8,531 nucleotides of DNA from Cryomorphaceae bacterium. GTDB lineage: Bacteria > Bacteroidota > Bacteroidia > Flavobacteriales > Crocinitomicaceae. A program made the translations under genes and the position numbers. The notes under the pieces were generated by a model. The model did no database searches. It was given only the letters and a program-made list of their open reading frames with translations, and was not told where the DNA came from. Where the stretch lies: NCBI GenBank assembly GCA_002683585.1, contig NYTQ01000153.1, forward strand, positions 1 to 8,531, written 5' to 3'. Numbering within the stretch: position 1 is the stretch's first letter; each line of letters opens with the position of its first letter. Positions 4,637-8,531 of this stretch are shown piece by piece.

Positions 4637-6867
4637 TGGCTAAACCAAGTCTCGATGATCTTATCGATTCAGTCAGGAAGGAGAAGGAACCAAAACCTGA
4701 TCCCAAAAAAGTGGCTGCTGAAAAAAAGAAAGAATCTAGAAAGGAAGCTTTGAAGAATGTTCCTGTTGCTAAGAAAAAAACAAAGGCACAAAAAGATAAA
4801 GAGTCTGGGGAGTCATTCATTTCTCAGGCTAAGAAAAGAGTTTCTGATGGAAGAAGTAAAGAGTTAGCCAGAAAAAAATCTGAAGATACTCTTGCATCTA
4901 AAACTAGAAAGAAAGAACTTTCGGATAGAAAAAGTTCTTTGGAAAAAGAAAAATCTGCTGGTGATGAAAAGAAGAAGAAAATTGAGTCTGAATTGGGATC
5001 GACTAAAATTTCTAAAGTGTCCTCTAGTGATTCCAATGCAGAAGCGGGCACAAAGGTTCTTGGCAATGCATTGAGTGTGGCTGGATCTGTTGGCCAAGCC
5101 GCTCTTACTGCCACCAATGCTCGTGAGAAAGCGAGTAAATTGAAGAAAAAAATGATGCAGAAATTGAAGAAGAACCGAGGTCTTAAGACTGGGGTTTCTT
5201 CTACTCAATCAATTAAAGATAGAAACTCTAAGAAAAAACAGGAAAAGGAAAAGGATCCATGGAAGGAATCTATGGATTGGAGAGACACGTACATCCCAAC
5301 GGAGATTGATTCTGTGGATATTATTAAACCCGAACCACTTAAGGCTTCCAATTGGAGAGAAGAGTTTCTTTGGGAAGTAGATGATCTACCTAAAGAACCG
5401 AAAGAAAAACAAATCAAACCAATGACAGGAAAGAATACTGTCACTATTAATCCAAAGATTACTGAAGGTATTAGGTTGAAGACCCGCCAGGAGTATATGG
5501 ATGGACTTAGGAAAGCAAAAGAAAGAGCCACCAACGCCGCCTCTGGTGCCGCTGGTGCCATCGGTAATTGGTTGAATCCTCCAGCAAAAAATTCAAACGA
5601 ACCTAGCGTAAGAGCTGGGGAAAGAACTCCAAACACTGGTGGAGTCACTCAACCACATATTCCATCCAGAGGACCAGACGGTAAACGATCTGGTAGTGAG
5701 GATGATGGAAGTGTAGCACCTCCAAAGAGCACTGAGAAAGATACCAGAACTCCAGAGCGGAAGACAACTCCTGCAGATAAAAATACAGAAAATAAACCTC
5801 CCAGACAAACTCCTCCCAGATCAACTCCACCAAAATCAACAGCTCCAGCACCATCTTCTACACCAAAGAGAACTGCTGCTGATGAGAAACTGCGTACTGC
5901 GGATAAAAAAACACGTATGGCAGCCTGGGCAAAAGCAAATCCAAAACTTGCTGCTGTAAAAAAAGAAAGGGATCGTACTAGAGGAACGAATCAGACTACG
6001 AATCCTTTGATGAAGGATATGAAGTCGAGAATGCCTGCACCCAAAACGGGAACAGGTAGTACCCCTGCACCAAAAGCAACTACTCCTGCACCAAAAGTAA
6101 CACCACCTAAAGAGACGGGCCCAAAACCCATTAAAGTACAACCATATATGGGTGCTACACGACCCACTAATATTACAAACCAACGACCTTCATCTAGATT
6201 TAATAAACCCTCACCAATGAGATTGACAAACTCTTTCTCTGATTGGAGAGGTGAGTTGCAACTAGATGAATCGAGTTTAAGAAAACCTGCACCAATGCCT
6301 GAGTACAAACCAACAGGTACTAAAAAACCTGTACCAATGCCTGATCACAAAATAAAAGGTACTAGGAAACCTGTACCAATGCCTAACTATCCTTTAAATC
6401 AATCATTTGAACCAGAAGGTGAAAATCTTGATGAAGTTATTGGTGGCAAACCTGGAGATGGATATATTGGTCATCCTAATCTAGATATCAAAAACCCACT
6501 TGCTAAGAAACAAGTTAAGGCACCCACTGGTAATACTGGACTTGCTGGCAAAATGGGTGATAGAAAAATGATGATGGATAGGATGAGAAATCGCCTTCGT
6601 GAAGATAACCTGACTACCGAAGGAGCAGCCTGGACAAAAAAGTCAGGAAAGAACTCCGAAGGAGGACTCAATGAAAAAGGACGAAAGTCTTACGAAAAGG
6701 AAAATCCAGGATCTGACCTTAAAGCACCAAGCAAGAAGGCTGGAAATCCCAGGAGGGCATCCTTCTGCGCTAGAATGAAAGGTATGAAAAAGAAGTTAAC
6801 CAGTAAGAAGACTGCTTCTGACCCTGATAGCAGGATCAACAAATCATTGAGAGCATGGAACTGTTGA
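4636..6867 (+). CDS. Large modular late protein with C-terminal DUF6321 domain, 743 aa
   Basis: The ATG overlaps the upstream TGA by one base (TGATG) behind a consensus ribosome site. Residues 1-205 are very Lys/Glu/Ser rich and probably helical or coiled, broken by a small-residue helix (GNALSVAGSVGQAALTA, 143-159). Residues 213-250 hold two Trp-Arg motifs (MDWRDTY, SNWREEFLWEVDD); a third, SDWRGELQLDE, is at 535-545. Residues 315-530 are a Pro/Thr/Lys-rich disordered linker. Three 14-residue repeats carrying KP(A/V)PMP occupy 549-590, followed by SFEPEGENLDE, which echoes the NSYEPEGE element of the upstream protein. Residues 661-743 match DUF6321 as I know it: AAWTKKSGKN, GGLNEKGRKSY, RRASFCARMKGMKKKL, DPDSRINKSLRAWNC. 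No catalytic site is evident. Probably a virion or head-associated protein; the exact role is unknown. Confidence 0.87.
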   Translation: MAKPSLDDLIDSVRKEKEPKPDPKKVAAEKKKESRKEALKNVPVAKKKTKAQKDKESGESFISQAKKRVSDGRSKELARKKSEDTLASKTRKKELSDRKSSLEKEKSAGDEKKKKIESELGSTKISKVSSSDSNAEAGTKVLGNALSVAGSVGQAALTATNAREKASKLKKKMMQKLKKNRGLKTGVSSTQSIKDRNSKKKQEKEKDPWKESMDWRDTYIPTEIDSVDIIKPEPLKASNWREEFLWEVDDLPKEPKEKQIKPMTGKNTVTINPKITEGIRLKTRQEYMDGLRKAKERATNAASGAAGAIGNWLNPPAKNSNEPSVRAGERTPNTGGVTQPHIPSRGPDGKRSGSEDDGSVAPPKSTEKDTRTPERKTTPADKNTENKPPRQTPPRSTPPKSTAPAPSSTPKRTAADEKLRTADKKTRMAAWAKANPKLAAVKKERDRTRGTNQTTNPLMKDMKSRMPAPKTGTGSTPAPKATTPAPKVTPPKETGPKPIKVQPYMGATRPTNITNQRPSSRFNKPSPMRLTNSFSDWRGELQLDESSLRKPAPMPEYKPTGTKKPVPMPDHKIKGTRKPVPMPNYPLNQSFEPEGENLDEVIGGKPGDGYIGHPNLDIKNPLAKKQVKAPTGNTGLAGKMGDRKMMMDRMRNRLREDNLTTEGAAWTKKSGKNSEGGLNEKGRKSYEKENPGSDLKAPSKKAGNPRRASFCARMKGMKKKLTSKKTASDPDSRINKSLRAWNC
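6280..6405 (+). repeat. Three tandem 42-bp units inside the gene at 4636
   Basis: Units begin at 6280, 6322 and 6364. The core AAACCTG(C/T)ACCAATGCCT recurs at 6283, 6325 and 6367 with only one base change, while the remainder of each unit has diverged. Each unit codes for 14 residues of the form (R/K)KP(A/V)PMPxxxxxGT, the third losing its end. Confidence 0.9.
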
Positions 6868-6909
6868 TTTGGTTTGAAGATATTTAAGTAGATGCCTTTC
6901 AATATAGGT

Positions 6910-6917
6910 TCTAAATA
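6910..6917 (+). promoter_or_regulatory. Late promoter motif TCTAAATA (4)
   Basis: TCTAAATA in the 77-base gap after the DUF6321 gene. It starts 35 bases before ATG 6945. Transcription by T4 spacing would begin near 6923, just ahead of a hairpin. Confidence 0.72.
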
Positions 6918-6924
6918 TTTACCA

Positions 6925-6939
6925 GTATCACGCTGATAC
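6925..6939 (+). promoter_or_regulatory. Hairpin at the predicted 5' end of the late mRNA
   Basis: GTATCA (6925-6930), loop CGC, TGATAC (6934-6939): a perfect 6-bp stem with a 3-base loop, 5 bases before ATG 6945. It would lie at or next to the first base of the transcript from the box at 6910. It may protect the mRNA end or influence ribosome access; no Shine-Dalgarno sequence is visible here. Confidence 0.45.
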
Positions 6940-6944
6940 AACTT

Positions 6945-7166
6945 ATGTACCTTACTTATGTACTTGCAACTATCCTGGTGCTCCTAGTAGCATATGCAGG
7001 TGTAGATGAAACAGTGCGATTATTTTTGTATATTGATTTACAGCTGCGATATGCCTGGGTGAGATTGAAGATGTTTATGATGAGACGTAAACTAGAACAA
7101 CAACTCATAAAGGATTTACCTGATTACAATAAACTCATAAAGGAATTAAAAGATGACCAACGATAA
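6945..7166 (+). CDS. Small membrane protein, 73 aa
   Basis: One membrane segment at the N-terminus (YVLATILVLLVAYAGV, residues 5-20), a second amphipathic stretch (VRLFLYIDLQLRYAWVRLKMFMM, 24-46, with charges) and a charged helical C-terminus with a duplicated LIK(D/E)L element (54-58 and 64-68). Most likely anchored in the membrane with a cytoplasmic basic tail. A late promoter box lies 35 bases upstream, so it is expressed late. It overlaps the next gene by 14 bases. I recognise no named family; small late membrane proteins in phages can act in lysis or as virion components, but nothing here proves either. Confidence 0.78.
   Translation: MYLTYVLATILVLLVAYAGVDETVRLFLYIDLQLRYAWVRLKMFMMRRKLEQQLIKDLPDYNKLIKELKDDQR
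7102..7148 (+). repeat. 17-bp direct repeat, two copies
   Basis: AACTCATAAAGGATTTA (7102-7118) and AACTCATAAAGGAATTA (7132-7148) differ at one base and are offset by 30 bases, keeping the reading frame. The second copy supplies AAGGA (7140-7144), the ribosome site of the gene at 7153, 8 bases upstream of its ATG. Confidence 0.85.
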
Positions 7167-7452
7167 GGAACTGTCGGATCTCAAATTAGAGAGAAAAGAA
7201 TGTCCTAAATGTGGTGCTATTTGGATTAACGGCAAACACATGTTTAGTGGTACAGCCGCATCCTATGATAGAAGTGAAGTAGACCTTGCTGGTTTAGTTT
7301 GCAATAAACTGGGTGACGAGACATGCATCAACCCATCAAAAGGAATTGAGGGAGGTCAGACGTGGGAACGTCGTGCTGGTTACATTGAAGGTGCTATCGC
7401 AGCAAAGAAAGGAATGCTAGAAGATATGCGTGATCAATTCGGAGATCTCTAA
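7153..7452 (+). CDS. Four-cysteine, possibly zinc-binding small protein, 99 aa
   Basis: The N-terminal part carries CPKC (C17, C20) followed by C50 and C58 (VCNKLGDETC), a pattern compatible with a zinc ribbon with an unusually long insert; H29 is another possible ligand. The C-terminal third (QTWERRAGYIEGAIAAKKGMLEDM) looks helical. The gene starts 14 bases inside the upstream membrane-protein gene, behind a good AAGGA ribosome site, so the two are co-transcribed. Its TAA stop lies within the next late promoter box. A small zinc protein might bind nucleic acid or another protein; the function is unknown to me. Confidence 0.8.
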   Translation: MTNDKELSDLKLERKECPKCGAIWINGKHMFSGTAASYDRSEVDLAGLVCNKLGDETCINPSKGIEGGQTWERRAGYIEGAIAAKKGMLEDMRDQFGDL

Positions 7453-7455
7453 ATA
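7448..7455 (+). promoter_or_regulatory. Late promoter motif TCTAAATA (5)
   Basis: Overlaps the TAA stop (7450-7452) of the gene at 7153 and starts 30 bases before ATG 7478. With the strong terminator after that gene, it defines a single-gene late transcript. Confidence 0.75.
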
Positions 7456-7477
7456 CTACATAGGATACTAATTAACC

Positions 7478-7750
7478 ATGTTAACTAACATAAAAGGAAC
7501 CCAGGCAGCATGTGGTACTGACGCTGCAGGCGCTTCTACATTTGGAAGTGCAACAGTGGTACGTCTCTGTAACAACAGTGGCACTGCAAGATTAGTAAGT
7601 GTTATTGATTCAGTTGGTGGATCAACAACAGTCGGAACCTTCACGATGCCAGGAAATACTGTTGAGTTTGTAGAGAAGAAATCAACAGAGGCAATATTTG
7701 CAGCAGACACTACTGTCGTCGGGTCAGCAGCAGGATATACAATATCATAA
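7478..7750 (+). CDS. Small beta-rich late protein, probable virion protein, 90 aa
   Basis: Rich in Thr, Ala, Gly, Ser and Val, with alternating patterns typical of beta strands (SATVVRLCNNSG, ARLVSVIDSVGG, TVGTFTMPGNTVEFVEKK). Two cysteines (C12, C31), no membrane segment, no signal peptide. I recall close relatives starting TNIKGTQAA...DAAGAS as common small proteins in marine T4-like phages, without a settled function. It has its own late promoter box 30 bases upstream and its own terminator, which suggests high and independent expression, as for an abundant structural or decoration protein. AGGA at 7462-7465 is 12 bases from the start. The structural role is inferred. Confidence 0.85.
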   Translation: MLTNIKGTQAACGTDAAGASTFGSATVVRLCNNSGTARLVSVIDSVGGSTTVGTFTMPGNTVEFVEKKSTEAIFAADTTVVGSAAGYTIS

Positions 7751-7777
7751 TAGATGATTAATTGTAACTATTAGTAT

Positions 7778-7810
7778 GGGTGTTCGGGGGTATCTCGAGC
7801 ACCCTATTTT
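7778..7810 (+). terminator. Rho-independent terminator after the gene at 7478
   Basis: GGGTGTTCGGG (7778-7788) pairs with CTCGAGCACCC (7794-7804): 11 bp including two G-U pairs, with loop GGTAT. It is followed by TATTTT (7805-7810) and further T-rich sequence. It is the strongest hairpin I found in the window and lies 28 bases after the stop codon. Confidence 0.8.
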
Positions 7811-7833
7811 GTATTTAATTTGGATGTTTTAAA

Positions 7834-7917
7834 ATGAGCACATTGTTTGTATTTGCATTTATTATGTTGTTAATTTCTGGTATGGAGTTAACATGGCCAT
7901 GTCCCCCTAGAGGTTGA
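7834..7917 (+). CDS. Possible 27-aa hydrophobic peptide
   Basis: ATG 7834 to TGA 7915-7917 encodes a hydrophobic helix (LFVFAFIMLLISGM, residues 4-17) followed by ELTWPCPPRG. It is a plausible single-pass membrane peptide between the terminator at 7778-7810 and a hairpin at 7909-7935. GGA at 7822-7824 is a weak ribosome site 9 bases upstream. No late promoter box is evident in front of it. The ORF is so short that chance is possible; the coherent helix-plus-tail layout is the only support. Confidence 0.4.
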   Translation: MSTLFVFAFIMLLISGMELTWPCPPRG

Positions 7918-7935
7918 TATGAAACTGTAACCTCT
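7909..7935 (+). terminator. Possible weak terminator or hairpin
   Basis: AGAGGTT (7909-7915) pairs with AACCTCT (7929-7935), 7 bp with a 13-base loop, followed by TATTT. It begins within the last codons of the 27-aa ORF and precedes the late box at 7950. The T tract is short, so termination would be weak. Confidence 0.35.
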
Positions 7936-7949
7936 TATTTGGACTGCTT

Positions 7950-7957
7950 TCTAAATA
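7950..7957 (+). promoter_or_regulatory. Late promoter motif TCTAAATA (6)
   Basis: Starts 31 bases before ATG 7981, the same spacing as boxes 1 and 2. It lies in the 7751-7980 gap, which otherwise holds the terminator, the possible 27-aa ORF and a weak hairpin. Confidence 0.72.
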
Positions 7958-7980
7958 ATAAAAAAACAGATCAGGCATAA

Positions 7981-8190
7981 ATGAATCCTGTAATTTTAAT
8001 TGGGTGTTTCACACCACTGGTTATCATTTTTTTAGTAATGAAACTTGCTGTATGGGTATCTGCAGTTAATACAGAAAACTCTTATGTTGGAAAAGAACCC
8101 TTCAGGAAAAGAGGACCCTTCGTGGCAGACGCATATGCGGACGTTGATGAAGAGGAAGAGGAATTTACAGATCGCACAGACTATAGATGA
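7981..8190 (+). CDS. Small membrane protein with acidic tail, 69 aa
   Basis: Residues 3-28 form one strong membrane segment (PVILIGCFTPLVIIFLVMKL); the remainder is soluble, with a basic patch (KEPFRKRG, 38-45) then an acidic tail (DVDEEEEEFTDRTD, 54-67). ATG 7981 has AGG at 7973-7975, 5 bases upstream, and a late promoter box 31 bases upstream. The 3' end overlaps the next small gene in another frame. I recognise no family. The layout (anchor plus charged cytoplasmic tail) would fit a late membrane-acting protein such as a lysis or assembly factor, but this is speculation. Confidence 0.72.
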   Translation: MNPVILIGCFTPLVIIFLVMKLAVWVSAVNTENSYVGKEPFRKRGPFVADAYADVDEEEEEFTDRTDYR

Positions 8191-8308
8191 TGCTCTTTAT
8201 ACGCATTACTCTGAGAAAGGAATGAATGTTCCTAAATGGAAACATAGTAAAATAGAGTGGTGGGAAGATTACCTAATTAGTTTGGGTATTGATCCAGATA
8301 ATCCGTAA
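8147..8308 (+). CDS. Hypothetical protein, about 53 aa
   Basis: A small soluble protein with a basic N-terminus (MKRKRN) and an aromatic, acidic C-terminal part (IEWWEDYLISLGIDPDNP) after NVPKWKHSK. The conserved-looking, Trp-rich C-terminal half is what makes it look like a real gene. The start is uncertain: ATG 8147 (weak GGA 5 bases upstream) or ATG 8135 (four residues longer); both lie inside the upstream gene, giving 44 or 56 bases of overlap. The frame stays open further upstream to a TTG at 8045, but that stretch reads as out-of-frame sequence of the membrane protein. Function unknown. Confidence 0.6.
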   Translation: MKRKRNLQIAQTIDDALYTHYSEKGMNVPKWKHSKIEWWEDYLISLGIDPDNP

Positions 8309-8317
8309 TCGTTTTTT

Positions 8318-8321
8318 GAGG
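8318..8321 (+). promoter_or_regulatory. Ribosome binding site for gnd
   Basis: GAGG, 5 bases before ATG 8327, fixes the gnd start. No late promoter box is present in the 18-base gap before gnd, so it is probably transcribed from upstream. Confidence 0.65.
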
Positions 8322-8326
8322 TAGTA

Positions 8327-8531
8327 ATGAAAGTTGGAATGATTGGTTTAGGTCGTACAGGTGAAGGTATGGCTCGCCGTATGATTGAAAAAGGTATCGA
8401 AGTTTGGGGTTATAGTAGTACCAACTATGAGAATGCCTGTGGACAATATGAAGCAGGATATCTTAGTGGATGTGTAACTTCACTAGAGTATCTTGTCCAA
8501 GCAGTTAAAACTGATAGCAAGAAATATACTA
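8327..8531 (+). CDS. gnd: 6-phosphogluconate dehydrogenase, N-terminal part only
   Basis: The first 68 residues are present; the gene runs off the window. It begins MKVGMIGLGRTGEGMARRMI, a Rossmann strand-turn-helix with the G7-x-G9-x-x-G12 dinucleotide loop, and continues with EVWGYS and SGCVTSLEYLV, as in the 6-phosphogluconate dehydrogenases of cyanophages. The enzyme oxidises 6-phosphogluconate to ribulose 5-phosphate and CO2 with reduction of NAD(P)+. In cyanophages gnd is an auxiliary metabolic gene, usually discussed with zwf, talC and cp12 as driving the pentose phosphate pathway for NADPH and nucleotide precursors. Related 3-hydroxyisobutyrate dehydrogenases share this N-terminal fold; the catalytic residues are beyond the window, so the assignment rests on overall similarity. 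Confidence 0.85.
   Translation, partial: MKVGMIGLGRTGEGMARRMIEKGIEVWGYSSTNYENACGQYEAGYLSGCVTSLEYLVQAVKTDSKKYT

Noticed and set aside
345..6941. Several long open frames on the minus strand opposite mazG, the nucleotidyltransferase and the two charged proteins
   Set aside because: They mirror the codon pattern of the + strand genes, have no ribosome sites or recognisable motifs, and would overlap well-supported genes entirely.
7472..7491. Overlapping inverted repeats around ATG 7478 (TTAAC-CAT-GTTAA and ATGTTA-AC-TAACAT)
   Set aside because: Short, AT-rich and with 2-3 base loops; they are mutually exclusive and unlikely to be stable.
8045..8146. N-terminal extension of the small gene ending at 8308, from a TTG at 8045
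   Set aside because: The extension has no ribosome site and lies wholly inside the membrane protein gene; the internal ATGs at 8135 or 8147 are more plausible.
1..8531. tRNA genes, CRISPR arrays, insertion sequences and attachment sites
   Set aside because: No cloverleaf, spaced repeat array, transposase or terminal inverted repeat was seen on reading the window.

Overview
The window looks like part of the genome of a T4-like myovirus that infects marine picocyanobacteria (a Synechococcus or Prochlorococcus cyanophage). The reasons are a T4 gp41-type helicase C-terminus, a cyanophage-type MazG, T4-style late promoter motifs, a T4-style capsid-targeting peptide, a DUF6321 tail, and a phage-borne 6-phosphogluconate dehydrogenase (gnd). 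All genes are on the + strand and tightly packed, often with 1-14 nt overlaps. Family assignments come from recognising motifs by eye; no database search was run.

Region 1 (1-1301) is the end of a replication/nucleotide block: the last 103 residues of the replicative helicase gp41, then mazG starting inside the helicase stop codon, then two small unrecognised proteins, the second with a hydrophobic N-terminus. Region 2 (1277-6867) looks like a late, virion-associated block. It holds a 238-aa protein with a weak nuclease-like signature, a 431-aa nucleotidyltransferase-like enzyme with an N-terminal peptide resembling the T4 capsid-targeting sequence, and two very long, charged, low-complexity proteins built from short modules. 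Region 3 (6909-8308) holds small late genes: a membrane protein, a four-cysteine protein, a beta-rich small protein followed by a strong hairpin terminator, a tiny hydrophobic peptide ORF, a second membrane protein, and a small protein overlapping it. Region 4 (8327-8531) is the start of gnd, cut by the window edge.

The clearest system-level signal is regulatory. Six copies of an 8-base late-promoter-like motif (four TCTAAATA, two AATAAATA) each lie 30-36 bases before a start codon. The two with the longest spacing are the two whose leaders contain a perfect 6-bp hairpin. The most interesting biological hypothesis is that the genes at 2054-6867 encode cargo packed inside the phage head: one enzyme with a targeting peptide, and one or two precursor proteins carrying repeated sites that resemble prohead-protease cleavage sites. 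This is inference and needs virion proteomics.
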